Under the pieces are notes generated by a model. The model did no database searches. It was not told where the DNA came from and worked only from the letters and a program-made list of their open reading frames with translations. This document shows, one piece after another, positions 16,739 through 24,805 of a stretch of 64,000 nucleotides of DNA (the stretch's first letter is position 1; every line of letters begins with the position of its first letter). Origin of the DNA: Actinoallomurus spadix (GTDB lineage: Bacteria; Actinomycetota; Actinomycetes; Streptosporangiales; Streptosporangiaceae). Location of the stretch: contig NZ_JAMXMX010000036.1 in the NCBI RefSeq assembly GCF_024055725.1, forward strand, positions 1 to 64,000, given 5' to 3'. The position numbers and the translations under genes were made by a program.

Positions 16739-17098
16739 GAACCAGAAGGTCAGGCCGTCGTCGTGCCTGCGGATGCCGCAGGCCGCCGAGAGCTCCTCGA
16801 CGAGGAAGACGCCTCGCCTGCCCTCGCGCAGTTCGTACCCGTCGTACATCGTCGGCAGCGTGTCGCCGCCCTCGTCGGTGACCTCGATCCGCACGCGGGC
16901 CGAGGTCTCCAGCACGACCACCGTCACCATCCTGCTGTCGGTGTGGACCACGGAGTTGGTGACCGCCTCGCTGGTCAGGAGGACGGCGGTGTCCACCTCC
17001 GGGCGGCCGGCCAGTGCCTTGGCGACGAAACGCCGGGCCGTCGCCACCTCACCCGGACGTCCGGGGATGGTGACCGCCCCCAGCACCGACCGGGTCAT
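16730..17098 (-). CDS. RsbW-like ATP-binding regulatory protein (HATPase_c_2)
   Basis: This 122-residue GHKL-fold protein has an N-box LLTSEAVTNSVVHT, G1-like VTDEGGD and G2-like RRGVFLVEELS. These small stand-alone ATPases are homologues of the SpoIIAB/RsbW anti-sigma kinases and are very abundant in actinomycetes. The partner (anti-sigma antagonist or DNA-binding protein) is not recognizable here. It is divergent from the UTRA regulator at 17334, and two inverted repeats lie between them. Confidence 0.85.
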   Translation of the reverse strand: MTRSVLGAVTIPGRPGEVATARRFVAKALAGRPEVDTAVLLTSEAVTNSVVHTDSRMVTVVVLETSARVRIEVTDEGGDTLPTMYDGYELREGRRGVFLVEELSAACGIRRHDDGLTFWFEL

Positions 17099-17125
17099 CA
17101 GGATGTCACCGGCGCGTGACGGAAT

Positions 17126-17150
17126 GTGGCGAACTTGCCGGTATCGCCAC
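17126..17150. promoter_or_regulatory. Inverted repeat upstream of the ATPase gene
   Basis: GTGGCGA and TCGCCAC form a perfect 7-bp inverted repeat with an 11-bp spacer, 28 bp upstream of the leftward start. It could be an operator or a hairpin. Confidence 0.35.
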
Positions 17151-17231
17151 CACGGCGGGCCTCCCCTGTAGCAAGATGGGCAGGGTGATCGAAACGAACG
17201 CGCATGAATCGAAGCCCTCTCAGCGGCGGCC

Positions 17232-17246
17232 TTTAGGGGGCCTAAA
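17232..17246. promoter_or_regulatory. Candidate operator upstream of the UTRA regulator
   Basis: TTTAGG-GGG-CCTAAA is a perfect inverted repeat in an unusually AT-rich context. A second one, TTGCG-N6-CGCAA, lies at 17275-17290. Both are upstream of the GTG at 17334, which suits autoregulation by that protein. Confidence 0.45.
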
Positions 17247-17333
17247 CGGGGTAGGGTGTGAGCTTACGGCCACTTTGCGTAATCGCGCAATAGCAAGGCG
17301 GAGGCTCCCCGGAAGAAGCGGAGCCGCGACGCG

Positions 17334-18305
17334 GTGAGCCACAGCAGACTTCGGGAGATCGCGGCGCTGCCCGATCCGATCGAGCGCGCCCGCGTCCTCG
17401 GCGCGGTCATGGCGGAGCAGCAGGCACTGGTCGAAGAGGCGGCCCGGATGCGCCGCCAGGCGATCGCCGAGGCACGGGAGAACGGCCATCGCCTCGAGGA
17501 GATCGCCGGCACGCTCGGCGTCTCGCCCGGCCGGATCTCGCAGATGCGCAAGGGCGCCACCGCGCCGGCGCCCGAACCGCACACCGAGCGGACCCCATCG
17601 CCGACCGCGCCGGCACCCGGACCGCGCACCGAGCGGATCCCGCCGCCGACCGAGCCGGCGGCCACACCACACGCCGAGCGGGCCGCGTCGCCGAGCGCGC
17701 CGGACGCCGAGCGGATCCCACCGTCCGCGGAGCCGCACTCCCCGTACGACGAGCGGATGCCCTCGCCCGTCGTACGACGGGCGCTGCCGACCGAGCCGTC
17801 GGCGTACGCCGCCGGGTGCACGTTCGCCGGCGCCACCGAGCGGGAGGGCGTCCGCGCCGGGCTGCGCCTCCTGGACGTCGGCCGCGAGCCCGCGCGTGAG
17901 CACGTCGCGACCTGCCTGCGTGTACGGCCCGGCGAGGACGTCATCGCCCGCCGCCGCCTGGTGCTCGCCGACGACGTCCCGGTCCGGGTCGCCGTCTCCT
18001 ACTTCCGCGCCGACCTGTTCGCGGGGACCCCGATCACGGCGCCCGAGCTTCTCGGGCCCGGCCTGCACGAGGCGATCACCGCGCACGGGCACGCGTTCGG
18101 GCACGCGGAGGAGACGCTGCTGGCACGGCCGGCCACCGGGCCGGAGGCCGACCTGCTCCGCCTCGATCCCGGCGAGTGGGTCGTGCAGGTCCTCCGGGCC
18201 TCCTACTCCACCGAGGACACGCCGGTCCACGTGCTGGAGACCGTCTGCGCCGCCGCGCGCCACGTGTTCTCCGTCAGCCAGGCGGGCGGGTGCGACCTGT
18301 TCTGA
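17334..18305 (+). CDS. UTRA-domain regulator with sigma-like HTH and repetitive linker
   Basis: In this 323-residue protein, residues 1-73 form a sigma-region-4-like helix-turn-helix (LEEIAGTLGVSPGRISQMRKG). Residues 77-145 form a Pro-rich linker of about five imperfect 11- to 15-residue repeats (APAPxPxTERxPxPT type). Residues 150-323 match the UTRA ligand-binding domain of HutC-type GntR regulators (VATCLRVRPGEDVIARRRLV, VRVAVSYFRADLFAGTPI). The usual GntR winged helix is absent. It probably represses or activates its own region in response to a small metabolite. GTG 17334 is the only start in frame before the HTH. Confidence 0.8.
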   Translation: MSHSRLREIAALPDPIERARVLGAVMAEQQALVEEAARMRRQAIAEARENGHRLEEIAGTLGVSPGRISQMRKGATAPAPEPHTERTPSPTAPAPGPRTERIPPPTEPAATPHAERAASPSAPDAERIPPSAEPHSPYDERMPSPVVRRALPTEPSAYAAGCTFAGATEREGVRAGLRLLDVGREPAREHVATCLRVRPGEDVIARRRLVLADDVPVRVAVSYFRADLFAGTPITAPELLGPGLHEAITAHGHAFGHAEETLLARPATGPEADLLRLDPGEWVVQVLRASYSTEDTPVHVLETVCAAARHVFSVSQAGGCDLF

Positions 18306-18327
18306 GGGCCCGCGCGACGGGCCCGGA

Positions 18328-19254
18328 TCACAGGTAGGCCGTCAGCCAGCGGTCGAGTTCCTCGAAGACCTTGGCCCGTACGGGCGCGGCGGACAGCACC
18401 AGGTCGTGCAGCCCGCTCTCCACGCGCACGCACGTGACGTGCCGGCCGAGGCGCGTCGACCAGCGGGCGATGTCGTCGGCGTTCAGGACGCCGTCGCCGT
18501 TGGAGTAGTCGCCGTTCCTGCCGCGTACCGTCGTCGTGGAGGCCATCACGAGGACCGGCACGTCGATGTCGAGTCCGGCCTTGACCTGCCGCTGGGCCTT
18601 GATGATCGCCGCGAGCCAGCCGAGCCGCACCCCGAAGCCCTCGGCGGGTTTCCAGGTCAGGTCGAAGTCCCACTCGCCGTCGTGGTCGCGGTGGATGCTG
18701 TGGACGTACGAGCGGCTGACGCCCGCGGGGACGGCCATCTTCGGGCGGCCCTTCGCCAGGGCGCGGACGACGGGGGCGAGCGTACGGCGGACCCCGGTGG
18801 GGACGTTCAGCTCCAGGAAGGGGCTGTTGAGGAACAGGCCGTCGACGAGTCCCTGGCCGCGGACGCGATCGGCCCAGAGGGCGGCGACCAGCCCGCCCGT
18901 CGAGTGGCCGTTCACCAGCAGCGTGTCGTTGTCCTCGCGGATGAGGCGGACCGCCTCGTCGATCTCGGGGAAGTAGTCGGACATGCTGTGGGCGAAGTTC
19001 GGCGTCTGGTGGTCGAGCAGCGACCGCCCGTACTTGCGCAGGTCCAGGGCGTAGAAGGAATAGCCGCGCTCGACGTAGAAGTCGGCGAGGTGCGTCTGGA
19101 AGAAGTAGTCGACGAACCCGTGGATGTAGAGCACGGCCCGCCGGCTGCCGGGGCAGGGCCGCCGGACGAGTGTGGCGACCACCTCGCCCTCGGCGTCGTC
19201 GTCCAGCGTGAGCCGGATCGCCTCATAGTCCGCCCCGAGCACATCCTGTTCCAT
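18328..19254 (-). CDS. Alpha/beta hydrolase (serine hydrolase, monoacylglycerol lipase-like)
   Basis: This 308-residue protein has an oxyanion-hole motif YIHGFVDY, a nucleophile elbow NGHSTGG (S118) and a C-terminal ESGLHDLVLS supplying the His. YALDLRKYGRSLLDHQTPNF resembles the lysophospholipase/monoacylglycerol lipase group. It has no signal peptide. The ATG at 19254 begins the conserved part; the frame runs 24 codons further upstream without family character. It is convergent with the UTRA gene, 22 bp apart. Confidence 0.85.
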   Translation of the reverse strand: MEQDVLGADYEAIRLTLDDDAEGEVVATLVRRPCPGSRRAVLYIHGFVDYFFQTHLADFYVERGYSFYALDLRKYGRSLLDHQTPNFAHSMSDYFPEIDEAVRLIREDNDTLLVNGHSTGGLVAALWADRVRGQGLVDGLFLNSPFLELNVPTGVRRTLAPVVRALAKGRPKMAVPAGVSRSYVHSIHRDHDGEWDFDLTWKPAEGFGVRLGWLAAIIKAQRQVKAGLDIDVPVLVMASTTTVRGRNGDYSNGDGVLNADDIARWSTRLGRHVTCVRVESGLHDLVLSAAPVRAKVFEELDRWLTAYL

Positions 19255-19371
19255 GGCGGCACAGCGTACGGCCGTGGCCCCGGCTCGCGCCACGGCCTGA
19301 CCCCTCACACGAGCCCATACCGTCACGGAATATGCTTGTTTCTGCGCCGAAGCCTTGCGAAGAGAGCACGA

Positions 19372-19518
19372 ATGAGCAATCCTCGGTGCTGGCCGACGGA
19401 AGGAGGGCTCTTTCGCGTGCTGGCGTCAGTCCTGCGGACCCTTATGGGCGACGCCACCCCGGCCGCCGCGGAGATTCCGGGGCCGGCGCGTACGGGGAGT
19501 GCGGAACAGCACGCATGA
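19372..19518 (+). CDS. Possible small peptide ORF (48 aa)
   Basis: This open frame starts MSNPRCWPTEGG and lies in the 299-bp gap before the GH114 gene. A weak GAAGAGAG precedes the ATG. The amino-acid make-up is not strongly protein-like and no family is recognized. It may be a leader peptide or chance. The rest of the gap (19255-19371) shows no other feature and must hold the promoter of the secreted enzyme. Confidence 0.25.
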   Translation: MSNPRCWPTEGGLFRVLASVLRTLMGDATPAAAEIPGPARTGSAEQHA

Positions 19519-19553
19519 CGCCCCGTGTTTCTTCGAACTCACGAGGAGCGCCC

Positions 19554-20408
19554 ATGCGCGAAAGAGCACGTCTCGTCGTCGCCGCCCTGAGCGCGGCACT
19601 GATCGCCTGTCTCGGCCTGGCCCTCCCGGCCGGCGCGGCGACCCTGCCCGACCCGGTCTCCTGCGGCGGCTGCTGGAAGCCCGCCTTGAACACGAGCTGG
19701 CAGTGGCAGCTGAAGACCGTCCCGTCCGCGCCGTACCTCGACGTCGCGATGTACGACATCGACGGGTTCGACGCCACCGCCGCCGACGTGTCGAACCTGC
19801 ACTCGACCAAGTCCGGTCGCAAGGTGGTCTGCTACATCAGCGCCGGCACGTACGAGAACTGGCGGCCGGACGCCGGCGACTTCCCGGGCAGCGTGCTCGG
19901 CAGCGACGTCGACGGCTGGGCGGGTGAGCGCTGGCTGGACGTCCGGCAGTACACCGGCAAGCTGGGCACGATCCTCGGCAAGCGCATGGACATGTGCAAG
20001 GCGAAGGGCTTCGACGCGATCGAGTTCGACAACGTCGACGGCTACACCAACGACCCCGGCTTCTCGATCAGCGCGACCGACCAGCTGAAGTTCAACACCT
20101 GGCTGGCCAATGAGGCGCACCGGCGCGGGCTGTCCGCGGGCCTGAAGAACGACATCGACCAGCTCAAGACGCTTCAGCCCTACTTCGACTGGGCGCTGAA
20201 CGAGGAGTGCTGGGCGAATGACGAGTGCACGACCGCGCAGACCGGCTACGGGTACGACAAGTACGTGGCCGCCGGCAAGGCCGTGTTCAACGTGGAGTAC
20301 ACCCTGAGCACGTCGCAGTTCTGCACCAAGGCCAACGCGCAGAACTTCAACTCCATGAAGAAGGACCTCGACCTCACCGCCTACCGCGTCCCCTGCCGCG
20401 GCGTCTGA
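19554..20408 (+). CDS. Secreted endo-alpha-1,4-polygalactosaminidase, GH114
   Basis: This 284-residue protein has a Sec signal peptide (MRERARLVVAALSAALIACL, cleavage near AGA-AT). The mature part has the GH114 barrel motifs: YLDVAMYDIDGFDA, KVVCYISAGTYENWRPD, KGFDAIEFDNVDGY with the likely catalytic acids, and LKNDIDQLKTLQPYFDWALN ahead of EECW. GH114 enzymes cut alpha-1,4-linked galactosamine polymers, including fungal galactosaminogalactan. The ATG at 19554 follows GAGGAG. A 12-bp hairpin separates it from the GH4 gene, so expression may be partly uncoupled. Confidence 0.88.
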   Translation: MRERARLVVAALSAALIACLGLALPAGAATLPDPVSCGGCWKPALNTSWQWQLKTVPSAPYLDVAMYDIDGFDATAADVSNLHSTKSGRKVVCYISAGTYENWRPDAGDFPGSVLGSDVDGWAGERWLDVRQYTGKLGTILGKRMDMCKAKGFDAIEFDNVDGYTNDPGFSISATDQLKFNTWLANEAHRRGLSAGLKNDIDQLKTLQPYFDWALNEECWANDECTTAQTGYGYDKYVAAGKAVFNVEYTLSTSQFCTKANAQNFNSMKKDLDLTAYRVPCRGV

Positions 20409-20432
20409 GCCGCACCGTTCCCCGGCTGTACC

Positions 20433-20470
20433 GGCCGGCGGCGGTCCCGGACCCGGAGCCGCCGCCGGCC
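20433..20470 (+). terminator. Hairpin between GH114 and GH4 genes
   Basis: GGCCGGCGGCGG (20433-20444) and CCGCCGCCGGCC (20459-20470) form a perfect 12-bp stem with a 14-nt loop. It lies 24 bp after the GH114 stop and 28 bp before the GH4 start, and may act as terminator or attenuator. Confidence 0.65.
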
Positions 20471-20498
20471 ACCCCCGCAAGTGGAAGGTTCACCCTGT

Positions 20499-21830
20499 AT
20501 GTCCCCGTCCATCCGCATCGCCTTCGTCGGCGCCGGCTCCGTCGAGTTCACGCAGCAGCTCCTGCGCGACATCCTCTCCTTCCCCGAGCTCGCGGACGTA
20601 CGGCTCGCGCTGCACGACATCGACCCCGAGCGGCTGTCGGTCGCCGAGGCGCTCGCCCGGCGCACGGCCGAGCGGTTCGGCGCCAAGCCGGAGATCGTCG
20701 CCGAGCTCGACCGCCGGGCCGCCCTGGAGGGCAGCGACGTCGTGGTGAACATGGTCGCCGTCGGCGGCCACCGGGCCACGACGATCGACTTCGAGGTCCC
20801 GGCACGGTTCGGGCTGCGGCAGACGATCGGCGACACGCTCGGCGTCGGCGGCATCTTCCGGGCGCTGCGGACGTTCCCGCTGCTTGAGGGGCTGGCCGCC
20901 GACATGGCCGCCGTGTGCCCCGGCGCGTGGCTGCTGAACTACACCAACCCGATGGCCATGAACCTGCAGTACCTTGCCACCGTCGCGCCGCGGCTCAAGG
21001 CCGCCGGCCTCTGCCACTCCGTCTACTGGACCGTGCGCGGGCTGTCCGACATCGTCGGCGTGCCGTTCGAGGAGGTCGACTTCCACTCGGCCGGCGTCAA
21101 CCACCAGGCGTGGATCCTGCGCTGGCAGCACCAGGGCCGCGACCTGTACCCGGCGCTGGACGAGGCGATCGAACGCGACCCCGAGCTGCGCCGCCGGGTC
21201 CGCGTGGACATGTACCGCCGGCTCGGCTACTACCCCACCGAGACCAGCGAGCACTCCTCCGAGTACGTCCCCTTCTACCTGCGCCATCCCGCCGAGATCG
21301 AGCGGCTGCGCATCCCGGTCGGCGACTACCTGGGGATCAGCGCCGGCAACGTCGCCGAGTACGAGTCGATCCGGGAACGCCTGGCCGCCGGGCAGGACCC
21401 GGAGCCCCGCGAGGAGGAGGACGCCACCGAGTACGCCCCGCAGGTGATCCACAGCCTCGTCACCGGGGCCCTGCGCTCGATCCAGGTCACCACCGCCAAC
21501 ACGGGCCTGATCACCAACCTGCCCGGGGGCGCGGGCGTCGAGGTCCCGGCGACCGTCGACCGGCTGGGGGTGCACCCGCACGCGGTCGGCGCGCTGCCGC
21601 CGCAGCTCGCCGCCCTGAACCGGAGTTTCCTCAACGTCGTCGAGCTGGTCGTCGCCGCCGCCGTCGAGGGCGACCCCCGGCACATCCGGCACGCGATGAT
21701 GTCCGACCCGGCCACCACGGCCGCGCTGACCGTCGACCAGATCTGGGAGCTGTGCGACGCGATGGTGGCCGCGCACGGTGACGCCCTGCCCCCCGCCCTG
21801 CGGGCCCAGGTCTCCCCGGGGTCGCGGTGA
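20499..21830 (+). CDS. Alpha-galactosidase, GH4 (NAD+/Mn2+-dependent)
   Basis: This 443-residue cytoplasmic enzyme has an N-terminal NAD-binding motif FVGAGSVEFT, the GH4 NYTNPMAMN motif (148-156), a metal-ligand Cys in GLCHSVYW (C172) and H202 in GVNHQAW. GH4 hydrolyses by an oxidation-elimination mechanism. MelA-type members cleave alpha-galactosides, and alpha-GalNAc is possible in this context. ATG 20499 follows GGAAGG with good spacing; an earlier GTG at 20481 would hide that site. The stop overlaps the PfkB start (GTGA), so they form an operon. Confidence 0.9.
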   Translation: MSPSIRIAFVGAGSVEFTQQLLRDILSFPELADVRLALHDIDPERLSVAEALARRTAERFGAKPEIVAELDRRAALEGSDVVVNMVAVGGHRATTIDFEVPARFGLRQTIGDTLGVGGIFRALRTFPLLEGLAADMAAVCPGAWLLNYTNPMAMNLQYLATVAPRLKAAGLCHSVYWTVRGLSDIVGVPFEEVDFHSAGVNHQAWILRWQHQGRDLYPALDEAIERDPELRRRVRVDMYRRLGYYPTETSEHSSEYVPFYLRHPAEIERLRIPVGDYLGISAGNVAEYESIRERLAAGQDPEPREEEDATEYAPQVIHSLVTGALRSIQVTTANTGLITNLPGGAGVEVPATVDRLGVHPHAVGALPPQLAALNRSFLNVVELVVAAAVEGDPRHIRHAMMSDPATTAALTVDQIWELCDAMVAAHGDALPPALRAQVSPGSR

Positions 21831-22954
21831 CGGCCACGGCACGCCGGTCCGGCGCGCCGGATCTCCTGGTCGTCGGCGACGCCAACCCCGACGTGCTGGT
21901 CTCGGGAGCACCGGAGACACCGCCCGCCGGGCAGGCCGAGACCCTGGTCGACAGCGGCACGCTGGCGCTCGGCGGCTCCGCGGCGATCGTCGCGCACGGT
22001 GCCGCCCGGCTCGGCCTGTCCACCGCGCTGGTCGCGATGGTCGGCCGGGACGCCGCGGGCGACTTCGTCCTCGACACGCTCTCGGCGGCGGGCGTGGACA
22101 TCAGCGGGTGCACCCGGCACGACAGCCTGCCGACGGCGCTGACGGTCTGCCTGAACCGGCCGGACGGGGACCGTGCGATCCTGACCGCGCCCGGCTGCCT
22201 GCCCGCCTTCGGTCCCGAGCACGTACCGGACCTGACCGCCCGCCACGTGCACGCCGCGTCGTACTTCCTGCAGCCCCGGCTGGCGGCCGGGCTGCCCCGG
22301 CTGCTGGCCGATGCGGCGGCCGGCGGCGCGTCGACGTCCCTCGACACCAACGACGACCCGGCCGGAACGTGGCGGCTCGCGCCGGGGCTGGCGGCCGCGT
22401 GCACGTTCCTGCTGCCCAACGAGGCGGAGGCCCTCGCGCTGGCCGGCGCGCTCGGCGCGCAGGGCGCCGCCGACCCGGCCGGTGCCCTCCGGGGGCGGGG
22501 AGACGAAGTCCTCCGCGGGCGTGGAGACGGTGCCCTCGGCGAGCGGGGAGACCGCGGGCCCGGCGGGCCGGCCGGCACGCCCGGCGGAGCGGGAGACCGC
22601 GGGCCCGGCGGGCTGGACGACGCGCTCGGGATCCTCCGCGCGGCGGGCCCCGTCCCGGTCGTGAAGCGCGGCCGCCACGGCGCGGTCGCGCGGATCGGCG
22701 CGCAGGACGTCACGGCGCGCGGTCCCGAGGTCGTCCCGGTCGACACCGTCGGCGCCGGAGACGGCTTCGACGCGGGCTTCCTGGCGGGATGGCTCGACTC
22801 GGGCGACCTCCCGCAGGCGCTGGCCTGGGGCTGCGCCTGCGGGGCACTGTCCACCCGCGCCGCGGGCGGTACGGCGGCGCAGGCGGGCCGCGACGAGGCG
22901 ACGGCCCTGGCCGCCCGGGTCGAGATCGGCGTGAAGCCCCTGACCACGGCGTGA
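21827..22954 (+). CDS. PfkB-family carbohydrate kinase with a Gly/Arg-rich insert
   Basis: This 375-residue ribokinase-fold enzyme has an N-terminal GDANPDVLVSG, LGGSAAIVAHGAARLG as substrate loop and the C-terminal anion-hole/catalytic motif DTVGAGDGFDAGF (D312 as base). Translation starts at a GTG overlapping the GH4 stop. Residues 219-262 are a low-complexity block with repeats such as LRGRGDEVLRGRGDG and GDRGPGGPAG, absent from typical PfkB proteins (about 300-320 aa). It sits between conserved strands, so activity may survive. It likely phosphorylates the sugar released by GH4. Confidence 0.85.
   Translation: MTATARRSGAPDLLVVGDANPDVLVSGAPETPPAGQAETLVDSGTLALGGSAAIVAHGAARLGLSTALVAMVGRDAAGDFVLDTLSAAGVDISGCTRHDSLPTALTVCLNRPDGDRAILTAPGCLPAFGPEHVPDLTARHVHAASYFLQPRLAAGLPRLLADAAAGGASTSLDTNDDPAGTWRLAPGLAAACTFLLPNEAEALALAGALGAQGAADPAGALRGRGDEVLRGRGDGALGERGDRGPGGPAGTPGGAGDRGPGGLDDALGILRAAGPVPVVKRGRHGAVARIGAQDVTARGPEVVPVDTVGAGDGFDAGFLAGWLDSGDLPQALAWGCACGALSTRAAGGTAAQAGRDEATALAARVEIGVKPLTTA
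22481..22612. repeat. Low-complexity repeat insert within the PfkB gene
   Basis: This stretch contains repeated GCGGGGAGAC-like and GCGGGCCCGGCGGG-like words encoding residues 219-262 of the kinase. The pattern suggests in-frame expansion by replication slippage. Confidence 0.6.
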
Positions 22955-23038
22955 CGGTGGGCGAGGACGGGATGAAGCGAGCAGGGCCGTGAGCGATCGA
23001 CCCCTGATCCGACCGTTCGCGAGCGGCCCTGGCCGTCC

Positions 23039-23044
23039 TATAGT
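23039..23044 (+). promoter_or_regulatory. -10 element of the DeoR gene; leaderless start
   Basis: TATAGT lies six bases before the GTG at 23051, so the transcript would begin at or next to the start codon. No ribosome site precedes the GTG. A -35 is not obvious. Confidence 0.55.
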
Positions 23045-23050
23045 GATCAA

Positions 23051-23815
23051 GTGCGTCAAGAGGAGCGTCTCGGTCTGATCCTCGACCGGCTGGCCCGGGA
23101 CGGCTCCGTCTCCGTGGCCGACCTCACCGGGGAGCTGGGCGCGTCTCCCGCCTCCGTCCGCCGGGACCTGCGCGTGCTCGAAGAGCAGCAACTGCTCAAG
23201 CGCACCCATGGCGGCGCGGTCTCGGCCGAGGTCCTGTACGAGCTGCCGATCCGCTACCGCTCGGGCCGCCACCACGAGGAGAAGCTGCTCATCGCGCAGG
23301 CCGCGGCGCGGCTGGTGACCGACGCGGTGCACTCGGTCGGCCTGGGCGGCGGCACGACGACGACGGAGCTGGCCCGGATCCTCGGGGCGTCTGCCCGCCC
23401 GCTGAAGGTGGTCACGAACGCGCTGAACATCGCCGGCGAGCTGTCCGTACGCCCCGCCATCGACCTCGTCGTGACCGGCGGCAGCGTGCGCTCGGCGTCG
23501 TACGAGCTGGTCGGGCCGCTCGCCGAGCAGGCGCTGGCCGGGATCAACCTGGACATCGCCTTCATCGGCGTCGACGGCATCGAGGCGGGCCGGGGCATCA
23601 GCACCCACGACGACGTCGAGGCGCAGACCGACCGCAGCTTCCTGCGCACCGCGGACCAGGTCGTCGTGCTCGCCGACGGTTCGAAGGTCGGCAAGCGCGC
23701 CTTCTCCCGCATCGCGGGCATCGACGAGATCAGCATGCTCGTCACCGACTCCGGCGCGGACCCGGCCGAGCTGGACCGGCTCCGCGCGGCGGGCGTCGAG
23801 GTCACCCTCGTCTGA
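23051..23815 (+). CDS. DeoR-family transcriptional regulator
   Basis: This 254-residue protein has an N-terminal winged helix (RLGLILDRLARDGSVSVADL ... ASPASVRRDLRVLEEQQLL) and a DeoR sensor domain with GLGGGTTTTELA as phosphosugar-binding loop. THGGAV joins the domains. Family members (AgaR, GlpR, LacR) repress sugar operons and respond to a phosphorylated sugar, here plausibly the product of the PfkB kinase upstream. Start is GTG 23051, apparently leaderless. A palindrome at the start site of the convergent ABC operon is a possible target. Confidence 0.9.
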   Translation: MRQEERLGLILDRLARDGSVSVADLTGELGASPASVRRDLRVLEEQQLLKRTHGGAVSAEVLYELPIRYRSGRHHEEKLLIAQAAARLVTDAVHSVGLGGGTTTTELARILGASARPLKVVTNALNIAGELSVRPAIDLVVTGGSVRSASYELVGPLAEQALAGINLDIAFIGVDGIEAGRGISTHDDVEAQTDRSFLRTADQVVVLADGSKVGKRAFSRIAGIDEISMLVTDSGADPAELDRLRAAGVEVTLV

Positions 23816-23880
23816 CGCCGCACGCCGTGGCCTGCACGAGGCATGCACGGTCGTGGCCTACCCGCCGTGGCCCGCACGTC

Positions 23881-23929
23881 GTGACCCCGGCCAGGGGCTC
23901 CGGCCGGGGGCACGACGGGCCGGGGTCAC
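23881..23929. terminator. Bidirectional hairpin between DeoR and the ABC operon
   Basis: GTGACCCCGGCC (23881-23892) and GGCCGGGGTCAC (23918-23929) form a perfect 12-bp stem with a 25-nt loop. The right arm overlaps the stop of the leftward permease gene. Confidence 0.65.
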
Positions 23930-24804
23930 TTCAGGCCGGACGAGGCGATGGAGCGGACGAAGAAGCGCTGCGCGAGGACGAACAGGACGAGCACCGGGAT
24001 CTGGCTGGTGACCGTGCCGGCCATCAGCACGGGCCAGTTCGTGAAGTGCTGCCCCTGGAAGTTCTGCAGGCCGAGCTGGATCGTCATGTTCCCGGGGCTC
24101 TGCACGGCGATGAGCGGCCACAGGAAGTCGTTCCAGACGTTGAGGAACGTCAGTACCGACAGGGTGGCGAGTGTCGGGCCCATGAGCGGCAGCAGGACGC
24201 TCGCGAGCGTCCGCAGCCGTCCGGCGCCGTCGATGCGGGCCGCCTCCTCCAGCTCCTTCGGCACGGTCGTGAAGAACTGCCGCATCAGGAACACGCCGAA
24301 GGGGGTGGCGAGGTTCGGCGCGATCAGCGCGCCGAGCGTGTCGGTCAGGTGCAGGTGCTGCATCACGATGAGGGTGGGCAGCATGACGATCTGGAACGGC
24401 ACCATCAGCGTGGCGAGGACCACGACGAACAGCACCCGGTTGCCGAGGAACGGGATCCGGGCGAAGGCGTAGCCGGCCAGCGAGCACAGCACGAGGTTGC
24501 CGATCACGCAGCTGACCGACACGAGCGCGCTGTTCAGCAGCCAGTGCCCGAACGGCCCCTGGTGCCAGGCGTCGAGGTAGTTCTGCCAGTGCACGCCGCT
24601 CGGCAGCCCGGGCGGGAAACGCCGTGTCTCCGCCTCGGTGGAGATCGACAGCAGCACCATCCAGATGAGCGGGGCGAGCATCACCGCCGACAGCGGGATG
24701 AGGATCAGGTGCAGGGGGCTGGGCCGGCGCCGTCGCCGCGGCGGGCGCTCCCGCTCCGTGGTGCGGGCGTGTCCCCTCGATCGTGCGAGCGCCGTGTCGG
24801 CCAT
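23926..24804 (-). CDS. Sugar ABC transporter permease (MalG/CUT1 type)
   Basis: This 292-residue membrane protein has six predicted helices. The EAA loop EEAARIDGAGRLRTLASVLL contacts the ATPase, and the C-terminus FVRSIASSGLK is typical. CUT1 systems import oligosaccharides and share a common ATPase (MsiK) encoded elsewhere, consistent with no ATPase gene here. It lies 1 bp after the partner permease and is the last gene of the operon. Confidence 0.93.
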   Translation of the reverse strand: MADTALARSRGHARTTERERPPRRRRRPSPLHLILIPLSAVMLAPLIWMVLLSISTEAETRRFPPGLPSGVHWQNYLDAWHQGPFGHWLLNSALVSVSCVIGNLVLCSLAGYAFARIPFLGNRVLFVVVLATLMVPFQIVMLPTLIVMQHLHLTDTLGALIAPNLATPFGVFLMRQFFTTVPKELEEAARIDGAGRLRTLASVLLPLMGPTLATLSVLTFLNVWNDFLWPLIAVQSPGNMTIQLGLQNFQGQHFTNWPVLMAGTVTSQIPVLVLFVLAQRFFVRSIASSGLK

Positions 24805-24805
24805 C

